From Pseudomonadota bacterium (lineage in GTDB: Bacteria > Pseudomonadota > Gammaproteobacteria > Burkholderiales > JAKAFK01), in the NCBI GenBank assembly GCA_021817985.1, contig JAKAFK010000002.1, positions 1-64,000 of the forward strand: DNA of 64,000 bases, read 5' to 3'. The position numbers and the translations under genes were made by a program. The notes beneath the pieces are model-generated. The model made no database searches. It saw only the letters and a list, made by a program, of their open reading frames with translations, and was not told the DNA's origin. This document shows positions 56,406 to 64,000 of the stretch, in pieces (the stretch's first letter is position 1; every line of letters starts with the position of its first letter).

Positions 56406-57464
56406 ATGCGAGCCATTCACGTTTCTCTCATTCTCGCGGGGTTGCTGTTCGCCGGGCAGGCTCTCGCCGGGAAATCGGCACAGCCCGTCCAGAACGCAAG
56501 GCAGACCACCGTGCCGGAGGTTCCCGCGATCTCCCCGAGCAACTCGGATATTAGCAGCGAGGAATGGGAAAAACTAATCGCCACACCCCCCCAGGGGCGG
56601 CTTGCCTTCAAAGAAAAGAAGGATGCCGAGCGCGCGGTCGTCGCCGCATACGAGGCAGGTCGGCTGGCCGATCTTCCACCGATCGCCGGTGACGACGGCA
56701 CGATTTACTATCCGTATGGCCAATCGTGGCCAACGGTTGTCTGCGCACCTCTGCAGGTGTGCGTTATCCAGCTCGGTCCCGGCGACAAACCGTCGCAAGT
56801 CACTCTCGGCCAGCCTGGCATGTGGAACATGACGCAGACGATGGCTGGCGACACGCCGATGCTGGCGATCTCTCCCAGATTCAAGGGGCTGCACACGAAT
56901 CTGCTGATCACCGCGACGTCGCCGAACGGAATGTCACGGGAGTATTACGTCAACCTCGTCTCCGACGAGTCAAAATATATCCCGAAGGTCGCCTTCTACT
57001 ATCCCGATGCGATCACCCAGCAGTGGACTCTGGAAGCAAAGCGGTTTCAAGCAACCGTGAACCGCAGACAAGCGACCGCGGAGAATGTTGCCGCACAGAC
57101 TGTCGCAGCGCTTCCGAGCATCAACGCGGCTTCGCTCGACTTTTCCTGGAAAATCGCTTGCGCAAGCCATGGCGGATGGTTTTCGTCCGCCCCAAGTTGC
57201 GCGGGGATCATGCCCACCCGAGTCTTCAGCGACGGGGTACATACCTACATCAGGATGCCTGACAACCTCGCCAATACCGCTGGGCTTCCGACCATCATGG
57301 CGCAGAACACCGCCGGCCAGCCTGCAATCATCAACTACAGGTTCAAGGATGGCTACTTTGTTGTCGATGGGGTGCCGCCGCGGATCAACCTGATTGCCGG
57401 CATGGGCAACGGCTCGAAACAACGGGTGGTGACCATCCAGCATGAGGCGAACTCACGTCCATGA
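56406..57464 (+). CDS. trbG: TrbG/VirB9-family protein
   Basis: 352 residues: signal peptide (cut near ALAGKSA), then GTIYYPYGQSWPTVVCAPLQ, an N-terminal core-binding domain, and a C-terminal beta domain (IACASHGGWFS..., DGYFVVDGVPPRINLIAG). Forms the outer ring of the core complex. An in-frame ATG at 56373 overlapping trbF is possible. A degenerate palindrome copy lies at 56533-56549. Confidence 0.9.
   Translation: MRAIHVSLILAGLLFAGQALAGKSAQPVQNARQTTVPEVPAISPSNSDISSEEWEKLIATPPQGRLAFKEKKDAERAVVAAYEAGRLADLPPIAGDDGTIYYPYGQSWPTVVCAPLQVCVIQLGPGDKPSQVTLGQPGMWNMTQTMAGDTPMLAISPRFKGLHTNLLITATSPNGMSREYYVNLVSDESKYIPKVAFYYPDAITQQWTLEAKRFQATVNRRQATAENVAAQTVAALPSINAASLDFSWKIACASHGGWFSSAPSCAGIMPTRVFSDGVHTYIRMPDNLANTAGLPTIMAQNTAGQPAIINYRFKDGYFVVDGVPPRINLIAGMGNGSKQRVVTIQHEANSRP
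56533..56549. repeat. degenerate copy of the 17-bp palindrome
   Basis: CCCCGAGCAACTCGGAT: 13 of 17 positions match. Inside trbG; may be chance. Confidence 0.3.
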
Positions 57465-58867
57465 GCCTGAAGGACAACCTCTACAAGAACTTCCCGATCC
57501 TTGCACGTCTCATGGAGCGTTCCCGGGCCAGCGCGCAGGACACCGACGCGGACTTGGATGCCCCGAGCGGCATCGACATCAAGCCCGATGGCGGGAGAAT
57601 GGCGATCCTGCTCAACAAGAAACCGCTGGGTATAGCCATTGGCGTTCTCGTGATCGCTGTGATCGCCGGCTGGATTGGATTGCGATCGGCGGGGATGCAC
57701 CACAAAGCCGGCATGACCGCCGGTCCTGGAACGGGACCTGGTGGAGAGAACGTGGTCCTCGCCCGGGCCTCCGCGGTGTCGTTGCCAACGCCGCCGGAAC
57801 CGGCGACAAAACCCTTGGCGGCACCCACTGCCTCGAACAATGGCCTTCCGCCAACGCCAGGGACAGCGCCCGCCACAGCCGCAGGTAACGTACAAGGCGC
57901 GAATGGCAACGCGCAGCCAGGCGAACCGCAACAAAATGGCCAGCCCGCACAGCCACCTCAGCCATCGCCCCAGCAACAGGCCACGATTGCGGCGCTCTCG
58001 GGCGGCAATAGTAGCGGGACGAACGGATGGGGTGGAGCACAAGCTGCGAAACCTGTGCAAAGCACGGGGCTGTCGTTTCCACCAAACGTGACGCCCCAAT
58101 TACCGACACCGGCGCTACCCTCCTCCCTGCCGACAGCGGTCTCGAGCCCTAACGACCAATCTGGGTTGGGGGTCTACGACACGCATCTCCTCAGACGGCC
58201 GGCTTCACCCTATGAGGTCATGCAGGGATCGGTCATTCCCGCGACGCTGACGACCGGGATCGAGTCGGACCTGCCCGGACAGATCACGGGAATCGTCTCG
58301 CGCAACGTCTTCGATTCGGCAAGCGGAGCGAGCCTTCTAATCCCGGGTGGAAGCCAGATCGTCGGCACTTACGTGCCGAGAGTCCTGCCGGGACAATCTT
58401 CCGTCGCCGTGGCCTGGAACAGGATCATTTTCCCGAACGGGAGCTATGTGAATCTTGGGACCATGCCGGGTACGGACCCGAACGGGATGAGCGGGCTTTC
58501 GGGTGCCGTGGACAACCACACTTGGCTCATGTTCAAGAATGCGCTGCTCGTGTCCTTGATCTCCACGGGTATGGCAGAGGCACAGCCCGCCCAGTCGTAT
58601 AACGGCGTGATGACCACCCAGCAGCTCTTCACGCAGCAATTTAGTCAAACATTCGGACAGGCGGTGAGCCAGCAGCTGCAGAAATATGCCACGATCGCGC
58701 CCACGATTCACGTACAGCCAGGGGCGCAACTCGCGATCGTTGTGAGCAAGGATATCGTCTTTCCTGGGCCGTATACCGATGCCCTGGCGGCCGATCCAGC
58801 GCGCCCGCGGTCATGGGCGCCGCCGTCAATGATGAATCCTTATCCGAAGAAAGGGAAAGGGGGGTGA
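57461..58867 (+). CDS. trbI: TrbI/VirB10-family protein
   Basis: 468 residues: cytoplasmic N-terminus, one membrane helix (about 56-72), a Pro/Gln-rich periplasmic stretch, and a C-terminal beta-barrel domain (VMQGSVIPATLTTGIESDLP, then PGGSQIVGTYVPRVLPGQS). Spans both membranes in the core complex. Overlaps trbG by 4 bp. Confidence 0.92.
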   Translation: MSLKDNLYKNFPILARLMERSRASAQDTDADLDAPSGIDIKPDGGRMAILLNKKPLGIAIGVLVIAVIAGWIGLRSAGMHHKAGMTAGPGTGPGGENVVLARASAVSLPTPPEPATKPLAAPTASNNGLPPTPGTAPATAAGNVQGANGNAQPGEPQQNGQPAQPPQPSPQQQATIAALSGGNSSGTNGWGGAQAAKPVQSTGLSFPPNVTPQLPTPALPSSLPTAVSSPNDQSGLGVYDTHLLRRPASPYEVMQGSVIPATLTTGIESDLPGQITGIVSRNVFDSASGASLLIPGGSQIVGTYVPRVLPGQSSVAVAWNRIIFPNGSYVNLGTMPGTDPNGMSGLSGAVDNHTWLMFKNALLVSLISTGMAEAQPAQSYNGVMTTQQLFTQQFSQTFGQAVSQQLQKYATIAPTIHVQPGAQLAIVVSKDIVFPGPYTDALAADPARPRSWAPPSMMNPYPKKGKGG

Positions 58868-59148
58868 TGAAGAACTATTGCAATGCGAGGTTGCCGGTCG
58901 AGAGTCCGGCGTACACCATGGCCCCGGACGAGCGCGCGAGGATCCTGGGGGAGTGGCTCGAACAACACTCCGACACGGACATCCTGGCTGTGAGCCTGCG
59001 ACCGAGCCCAGTGCGGCCGCGCCCGGACACCATATCGGTCGCGGTGAGGCTCGCGCCGGACCATATCACACGCCTCTTCTCCCTGCTGGACGGCCGCAGG
59101 CACACGTTCTCGTCCCTGGTGAGAAGCATTTTCGAAAACCATGCTTGA
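58867..59148 (+). CDS. uncharacterised protein after trbI
   Basis: 93 residues, soluble, mixed alpha/beta, no recognised domain. Its ATG overlaps the trbI stop (TGATG). The C-terminal half (ITRLFSLLDGRRHTFSSLVR) looks like a small DNA- or protein-binding helix pair. It is probably co-translated with trbI. Confidence 0.55.
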   Translation: MKNYCNARLPVESPAYTMAPDERARILGEWLEQHSDTDILAVSLRPSPVRPRPDTISVAVRLAPDHITRLFSLLDGRRHTFSSLVRSIFENHA

Positions 59149-59165
59149 GGCAGAAGGAGATTGTG

Positions 59166-59651
59166 ATGAATAGCAAGGGCCCCGTGTTCGCGCAGGTCAA
59201 ACTGGTTGGCGACTACGCGAGAGTACTGCGCGAAGAGTCCGAGCGGCGCAACGTGACGCTAAACGCGCTGGTATCCGAGTATGCCATGGAAGGCATCGAA
59301 GGGAGGAATGCCCCGGATGGCGACAAGCTGGCCGGATTCGAACGACGGATCATTTCCACGATGGTTGCCTTGCGTGGGGATGTGGAAAGCCTCACCGCCA
59401 CGATCGACGTGACGGTCGCGCTGGTGGATGCCCTTGCGAAGCTTCTGCTCGTCCACCTCCCGGAGCCGGCGGCGGAGTCCCTTGATGGCGTGCTCGCCTC
59501 TGCGCAGTCCCGCCATGAGAACCTTCTGAAGTCGGTTGCCCTTACGGGCTTCGACGAAGACCGTCCGGATGCGCTCCGCAGAATCGTCAAGCTGCTTTCG
59601 GAACGGCTCGGGCAAAAGGAGGAAAAGGAGTCCATCGAAGCGGCTGCGTAG
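59166..59651 (+). CDS. uncharacterised protein, possible RHH plus coiled coil
   Basis: 161 residues. The N-terminus (VKLVGDYARVLREESERRNV then TLNALVSEYAMEGIEG) has the strand-helix-helix pattern of ribbon-helix-helix DNA-binding proteins, and the rest is a long amphipathic helix. It could be a relaxosome or partition accessory factor. Last gene of the trb run, with a GAAGGAG site upstream. Confidence 0.55.
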   Translation: MNSKGPVFAQVKLVGDYARVLREESERRNVTLNALVSEYAMEGIEGRNAPDGDKLAGFERRIISTMVALRGDVESLTATIDVTVALVDALAKLLLVHLPEPAAESLDGVLASAQSRHENLLKSVALTGFDEDRPDALRRIVKLLSERLGQKEEKESIEAAA

Positions 59652-59708
59652 TATTTGCGCAGCACCGTTAAGTCCCTGTCCAGAACCACCAAATACGGAA
59701 TTTCCCCT

Positions 59709-59739
59709 GCACTTATCCCCAAAATCTGTGGGTAAGTGC
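59709..59739. other. inverted repeat with two DnaA-box-like nonamers
   Basis: GCACTTATCCCC and GTGGGTAAGTGC form an imperfect inverted repeat (10 of 12) with a 7-base gap. Each arm includes a nonamer one mismatch from the DnaA box TTATCCACA (TTATCCCCA, and TTACCCACA on the other strand). It lies 12 bp before the operator at 59751. Confidence 0.6.
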
Positions 59740-59750
59740 GGGCCATTGTT

Positions 59751-59774
59751 TATAGCGTTCTTTGCAGTGCTATA
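59751..59774 (+). promoter_or_regulatory. palindromic operator/promoter of the ardC operon
   Basis: TATAGC-N12-GCTATA with AGTGCTATAGG as extended -10, 48 bp before the ATG at 59823. The N12 contains TTCTTT, related to the TCTTT of the copies at 22822 and 30884. Confidence 0.75.
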
Positions 59775-59822
59775 GGAGTCTGGTAACACCTAATCTCCAA
59801 CCAGCCTGTAAAGGAACTGATC

Positions 59823-60680
59823 ATGAAATTCGTCAAGTTCAATGGCCGCGAAGGCCATTTCGCCGAAAAAGTCTCCCCCGAAACCCCCAACGCAGTGCAA
59901 GTCGAAGGCGGCAACGGAGCCATCCGCCACGAACTGCAGACGGATAAGTTCGAGAACATCCGGTTAGCCGAGGTCAAGACGGTCGAGGACACCGACGTCA
60001 AAGGGCAACCACGCCTCAACGTCGTGGCGCGTTTCGACCAAAAGGATAGTCCCGAACTCCTGCAGGTCACGTTCAACGCCAACTCGGTGACCACGGCCAA
60101 GATGCTGGGGGCCTTTCACGCCGCCGACATCGACAAGCCCGTGACGCTTAAGGGCGAGCTCCTGAAGGCCGGGGAGCAACCCAAGGGTTTCGACAAGCCG
60201 CTCGAGAAGGACATGGTGGCCCTCAACATGTTCCAGGGGGGCCATTATGTCCGCCCGGACATCGAGATCCCCCAAGCCGAAAACCTGCAGGCGACGCTCC
60301 CCGACGGCACCACGATGGGCGTGCGCTCAACGGCGAAGCGGAAGGAATTCGTGGTGAGCCAGGTCGAGGCACTGCAGGCCCGCCTCGAGCGCTCGCGCGA
60401 GGCCTCGATCGCGGCCGACCCGTCTCCGATCGTCTCAGACACGAAGGTGTCCGGGCGCCTGCGTGGCGTCTCGGTTGACCCTGAAAACCCAGAAGGCCGC
60501 GTGCTTCATATGACGCGCGCCGGCCAGGACATTCGCGTGCAGGTACCGGCCAAGGATCTTGAGTCCGTCGCTCCGGAACTCAAACCCGGGGTGCCATTCC
60601 GCGTGTCGCGGGGCGATGAGGGCGTCAAGGTTGAGCGCATCGTCCGCGCGCAGGGCCAAGAACAGTCCCTGGGCCGCTAA
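59823..60680 (+). CDS. KfrB-domain protein, first gene of the establishment operon
   Basis: 285 residues. The N-terminal 180 residues are mixed beta-rich, with a possible single-strand DNA-binding fold (LNVVARFDQKDSPELLQVTF). The last 75 residues are the KfrB-like domain (VSGRLRGV, RAGQDIRVQVP). It starts behind the 24-bp operator with an AAGGA site. Genes of this type are expressed early after entry in many elements, often beside ardC. Exact role unknown. Confidence 0.65.
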   Translation: MKFVKFNGREGHFAEKVSPETPNAVQVEGGNGAIRHELQTDKFENIRLAEVKTVEDTDVKGQPRLNVVARFDQKDSPELLQVTFNANSVTTAKMLGAFHAADIDKPVTLKGELLKAGEQPKGFDKPLEKDMVALNMFQGGHYVRPDIEIPQAENLQATLPDGTTMGVRSTAKRKEFVVSQVEALQARLERSREASIAADPSPIVSDTKVSGRLRGVSVDPENPEGRVLHMTRAGQDIRVQVPAKDLESVAPELKPGVPFRVSRGDEGVKVERIVRAQGQEQSLGR

Positions 60681-60691
60681 GGAGACGGGAC

Positions 60692-62170
60692 ATGGCAGCC
60701 GAACGCGCGATGGAGAAGACGGATTTTCGCCAGGAATTCACCGACAAGATCGTGGCCGCGATCGAGTCGGGCGAGCGGCTGCCATGGGACAAGCCATGGC
60801 GGGCCGGCATCGGACCCCGTAATGCCGTTTCCGGAAAGGAGTACAGCGGCATGAATCGCCTGATGCTGGCCGTGGCCATGATGGATGCCGGCTACTCGGA
60901 TCCACGCTTCGTGACTTTCAAGCAGGCGAAGGGCCTGGGCGGCCAGGTGGATAATGGGCAGCACGGCCATCTGGTCGAACGCTGGGACCGGGTGGGCTTT
61001 TGGAAGCGCAAGGACGTCGAAATCTTTCATGGATCCATGCGCGTCAAGGTCCTGAACGTCGAAGGCAGCGTGGCGCAGCTGGACAACGGGGGGAGCCCCA
61101 ACACCTCAGGCCTCGACGTCGTGTACCGGGGAAAGCATTACTCCTGGCGCCAGGCGCAGGCGGAATTGGACACGATGTACAGCAAGACGTACATTGTGTT
61201 CAACGTCGGACAATGCAAGGACCTGACGCTTGATCCGCTGCCTGAGCTGACGGGCGCGATCGATCCTGAAAAGCGCGTGTTGGAGATTCAGGAGGCCATG
61301 CGGGCGGATGGACTCAAGTTTGTCACCGGGCCCGCCGCTTATTACGAGCCGGCCAGCGACACCGTAACCACGCCGCCTCCCGGAGCGTTCAAGGATTTGG
61401 GTGGCTACCAGTCCACCCTGTTGCACGAGATTGGCCATGCAACTGGCGCGCCCCAGCGCTTGAAGCGCGAGGGGATTACAGGCGGGCACCGCTTCGGTTC
61501 CCAAGGATATGCCCGTGAGGAACTGCGTGCCGAGATATTCAGCGCGTTCATGGCGATGGAGACCGGCATCACGCGCACGCGCGACGAACAGCACCAAGCG
61601 TATCTGCAAAGCTGGGCCGAGGTCCTGAAGCGCGACAAGCACGAAATCTTCCGCGCGGCCGCGGATGCGGGCAAGGGTGTCGACTACGTGAGGGAAAAGG
61701 AGCACGCCTTGCTGCTTGAACGCGGATCCCAGGAGCGGAGTGCGGAAAAGACCGAGGAACAAAGGATCCAGGAGTATGAAGCCCATGGGATGACACGTGG
61801 CGATGCCCAGGCTGTTGTCGAGGCGGAGGATCTCGCAAGGGCCGAGGCCTCGGAGGCGCGCCCAGACCTTCCCCGTCCTGATCCTATTCCGCAACAGCGG
61901 GGCTCCGTGTTCAAGCGCCCTCACTACCAGATCGAGGACGCGAAACAGGTCACCGGGCGCTTCGCGGGGATTGAGCCAGCGTCCGGTGATCGCGTCACGA
62001 TCCACATGACGCGCGCGGGTGTGCCCCTGACAGTCGAAGCGCCCAAGCAAGCGCTCGACGGCATCCCGCTAGGGCACGGGAAGGGCGACCCTCTCGTCTT
62101 GAGGCACGACTCGAAGCTGGGCGTGCAGGTCGATGCCGGAAAGGCAAGAGCGCTGGGTGTTGCGCGGTAG
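60692..62170 (+). CDS. ardC: ArdC-like antirestriction protein with KfrB-like tail
   Basis: 492 residues. The N-terminal ssDNA-binding domain (LPWDKPWR, GMNRLML) and a zincin-like metalloprotease domain with HEIGH (245-249) match ArdC, which protects incoming single-stranded DNA from restriction. An extra C-terminal KfrB-like domain (VTGRFAGI, MTRAGVPLTVEAP) is added. GGAGA site; 11 bp after the preceding gene. Confidence 0.88.
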   Translation: MAAERAMEKTDFRQEFTDKIVAAIESGERLPWDKPWRAGIGPRNAVSGKEYSGMNRLMLAVAMMDAGYSDPRFVTFKQAKGLGGQVDNGQHGHLVERWDRVGFWKRKDVEIFHGSMRVKVLNVEGSVAQLDNGGSPNTSGLDVVYRGKHYSWRQAQAELDTMYSKTYIVFNVGQCKDLTLDPLPELTGAIDPEKRVLEIQEAMRADGLKFVTGPAAYYEPASDTVTTPPPGAFKDLGGYQSTLLHEIGHATGAPQRLKREGITGGHRFGSQGYAREELRAEIFSAFMAMETGITRTRDEQHQAYLQSWAEVLKRDKHEIFRAAADAGKGVDYVREKEHALLLERGSQERSAEKTEEQRIQEYEAHGMTRGDAQAVVEAEDLARAEASEARPDLPRPDPIPQQRGSVFKRPHYQIEDAKQVTGRFAGIEPASGDRVTIHMTRAGVPLTVEAPKQALDGIPLGHGKGDPLVLRHDSKLGVQVDAGKARALGVAR

Positions 62171-62178
62171 GAGAAATC

Positions 62179-62883
62179 ATGGAGCAGACGAAGCAGAAAA
62201 TGGAGGAAGTCCAGAAAGGCGTGCTCCTGCATATCCGTGGCCGAAATGGCAACGATGATGTTGAGCTTAGCCTCCCCTACCGCGTCGAGCCTGACATGGT
62301 CTTGACGGGTTCGGGCGGCACGAAGCCTGGCATTATCGTGGATCCCTCGCCCGAACTCGCGAAGGCGGATCTTCGTGACGTGGACCCGGAAGACGTTTGT
62401 GAGATCATTGGCTACGGAGTCATGGAGGGCCCGGTTTTCAAGGATGCGATCGAGGACGGCGAGGGCACCCCGTTTATCAAGTGGAGCCTCGATGAGAAAG
62501 AGTACGAGCGCGCGTGCGACGTCGCCGACGAGGAAGCGAGACGCCTTCGATTCACCGCGCCGCACTATGCCCGTCCGGATCTCCCCGGCGCGCCCCTCGA
62601 ATACGAAGAGATCAAGGGAACCCGGAAGGAATCCATCGAAGACCTGAAGCAGGTGACGGGACGATTCCAGGGCGTGACTGAGGACGAGGACGATCCCCGG
62701 CGGGCGACGATCCACGTGCGGCAAGCCGGCCATCTCTTGCGGGTGGACGTTCCGAAGGCCGCGGTCTCCGCCATCCCGCGCAACTATCAGCGCGACGAGC
62801 CGATCAAGCTCAAGATAGACAGATACTTTGCGGTGCAAGTGGAGACGGGCAAGACGAAGCCGAAAGAAATTGGACGGCAGTAG
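62179..62883 (+). CDS. third KfrB-domain protein
   Basis: 234 residues. An N-terminal alpha/beta part (PDMVLTGSGGTKPGIIVDPS) of unknown fold is followed by the KfrB-like domain (VTGRFQGV, RQAGHLLRVDVP). It starts 8 bp after ardC and ends the operon. Function unknown, probably linked to establishment in the new host. Confidence 0.65.
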   Translation: MEQTKQKMEEVQKGVLLHIRGRNGNDDVELSLPYRVEPDMVLTGSGGTKPGIIVDPSPELAKADLRDVDPEDVCEIIGYGVMEGPVFKDAIEDGEGTPFIKWSLDEKEYERACDVADEEARRLRFTAPHYARPDLPGAPLEYEEIKGTRKESIEDLKQVTGRFQGVTEDEDDPRRATIHVRQAGHLLRVDVPKAAVSAIPRNYQRDEPIKLKIDRYFAVQVETGKTKPKEIGRQ

Positions 62884-62906
62884 ACACACAGGCATCTATT
62901 GCACAA

Positions 62907-63018
62907 TATCGTTCGATAAAAGCATATCGACCCGCGAAGAAGAACTCTATCGAAATATTTTGTGCGATATCTTGAATCATGCTGTGAAGCAACCATATAA
63001 TAGAACAAAATCGTTCTA
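62907..63018. promoter_or_regulatory. hipB: hipBA promoter region with three inverted repeats
   Basis: AT-rich 112 bp containing TATCGTTCGATA (62907-62918), TATCG-N12-CGATA (62948-62969) and TAGAAC-N6-GTTCTA (63001-63018, 12 bp before the hipB ATG). HipB represses its own operon from several palindromic sites in E. coli, so these are likely operators. The region is much more AT-rich than the rest of the window. Confidence 0.6.
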
Positions 63019-63030
63019 TACGAGGTTGCC

Positions 63031-63309
63031 ATGCCTGTTGTCAAAAACCCTACCCAACTGGGCGCCATGCTTCGCGCGACGCGCACAGCCCTGAACTTGC
63101 CTGCGGCCGACCTGGCGGCAATGGCCGGCACATCGGCTGTCTTGCTGCGCAGGCTTGAACAAGGCAATGCGACCACCGCCTTGGAGAAACTGTTCAAACT
63201 GCTTGATGAACTGGGGATTGAGGTGCAGCTCAACGCACCGCCCCAAGCCGGCCACATACGTTTGCCGGCAGAAAACGAGAAGCCGAAGCGCACGAGGGTC
63301 CGGACATGA
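63031..63309 (+). CDS. hipB: HipB-like antitoxin (Xre-type HTH)
   Basis: 92 residues: QLGAMLRATRTALNLPAADL and GTSAVLLRRLEQGNA form the HTH, followed by the short dimer strand. It binds HipA and represses the operon. Stop overlaps the hipA start (ATGA). Confidence 0.85.
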   Translation: MPVVKNPTQLGAMLRATRTALNLPAADLAAMAGTSAVLLRRLEQGNATTALEKLFKLLDELGIEVQLNAPPQAGHIRLPAENEKPKRTRVRT

Positions 63310-64000
63310 TGCGAGTACTAAACGTGTTCATTGGCTCGGAACAGATTGGTTCGCTGTTCGAGAATAATGGCATCTGGTCCTTCAAATATGATGAAGGCTG
63401 GTCTTCGCATGGCTACCCGCTTTCCCCTGGTCTCCCACTGTCGAACGAGGCACTGGTGGATGCTGCGACGACACGTCCAGTGCAGTGGTTTTTTGACAAT
63501 CTGCTGCCGGAAGACGCGGCACGCGCCAAGCTCTTCACGTCCATGGGGCGGAATCAGGGCGACGCATGGGATCTGCTTGAGCAATTCGGCGCAGAATCGG
63601 CCGGAGCGCTCACGTTGCTCCCGCTGGGGGCGAGCCTACCGGAACCTGGTTTGCGCCCGCTCTCAGATGCGGATTTGAATGCTCGCATTCTTGCGATGCC
63701 GAAAGAGCCACTGTCCAGGAATGCCCCAAAGAAAATGTCGCTTGCCGGCGCGCAGGAGAAGCTGCCAGTCGTCATGGGTGCGGATGGATCCTTATTCGAC
63801 CCGATAGGCGCCACGCCTTCGACGCATATCCTGAAACCTAACGTCCTCAGCGACAGTTATCCTGCAAGTGCGGTAAACGAATGGTTTTGCTCGCGAGTGG
63901 CTCATGAGCTGAATATACGCGTGCCGAACGTCGAGCTTCGTCATATTCCGTCGAGCGTTTTCATTATTGAACGTTTTGACCGTGTGCAGCGCGTAGGTGG
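63306..64000 (+). CDS. hipA: HipA-like kinase toxin, cut by the window edge
   Basis: Open from ATG 63306 to the end of the window (about 231 residues seen). WFFDNLLPEDAARAKL, KMSLAGAQEKLPVV, STHILKPN and AVNEWFCSRVAHEL are HipA signatures. HipA is a Ser/Thr kinase that inactivates glutamyl-tRNA synthetase and can stabilise plasmids. The catalytic loop and C-ter lie beyond the window. Confidence 0.9.
   Translation, partial: MMRVLNVFIGSEQIGSLFENNGIWSFKYDEGWSSHGYPLSPGLPLSNEALVDAATTRPVQWFFDNLLPEDAARAKLFTSMGRNQGDAWDLLEQFGAESAGALTLLPLGASLPEPGLRPLSDADLNARILAMPKEPLSRNAPKKMSLAGAQEKLPVVMGADGSLFDPIGATPSTHILKPNVLSDSYPASAVNEWFCSRVAHELNIRVPNVELRHIPSSVFIIERFDRVQRVG

Noticed and set aside
1-64000. Insertion sequences, tRNA genes or attachment sites
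   Set aside because: No transposase motifs, cloverleaf-like sequence or integrase were seen by eye; a program search could still find a tRNA fragment.

Overview
The window looks like part of a large self-transmissible plasmid or integrative conjugative element from a Gram-negative bacterium, most likely Pseudomonadota. GC is high, genes are tightly packed, there are lipoproteins and outer-membrane proteins, and a P-type (IncP trb-like) mating system sits beside an IncI/R64-type thin pilus. I cannot fix the host genus from sequence alone. I saw no rRNA, tRNA, insertion sequence or CRISPR array.

Layout. 1-14.4 kb (minus strand): a type IVb thin-pilus operon (lytic transglycosylase, PilL, PilN, PilP, three PilQ/PilT-class ATPases, PilO, PilR, PilS, PilM, PilV). 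It ends at the left edge in a shufflon: two inverted 19-bp recombination sites flank an 800-bp segment that holds two alternative PilV C-termini tail to tail. 14.5-22.8 kb (minus): coupling protein, TraB-like, VirB1-like and TraF proteins, an EAL-domain protein and two accessory proteins. 22.9-30.9 kb (minus): a UvrD-like helicase with a HIRAN-like tail, an outer-membrane barrel protein, and a DNA-processing operon (HTH-like protein, topoisomerase III, a detached zinc ribbon, a PAPS-reductase-like protein, relaxase, NrdD-like protein). 31-41.8 kb: a replication region with a family A DNA polymerase, a TOPRIM primase-helicase, a lambda-P-like protein, a BRO-N protein, an Xre/MqsA-type regulator and a repeat-rich, iteron-like intergenic region. 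41.9-45.3 kb (plus): small uncharacterised genes, one a twice-frameshifted DUF6573-like gene. 45.3-59.6 kb (plus): the trb mating-pair operon (trbB, C, D, E, J, L, F, G, I) with extra genes. 59.7-64 kb (plus): an establishment region (three proteins ending in a KfrB-like domain, one of them ArdC-like) and hipBA, with hipA cut by the window edge.

Two features tie the element together. First, a 24-bp palindrome, TATAGC-N12-GCTATA, lies across the promoter of each of four operons: coupling/channel, DNA processing, trb, and ardC. This looks like a global transfer switch, analogous to IncP KorA/KorB control. Second, a 17-bp palindrome, TTCCGAGCWGCTCGGAA, occurs at ten places between 17.8 and 55.7 kb. 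Inside genes it is read in three different frames, so it is conserved as DNA and not as peptide. A third motif, TTCAAGCGGAMTGAA, recurs around the replication region.

All assignments come from reading motifs by eye. No database search was run.
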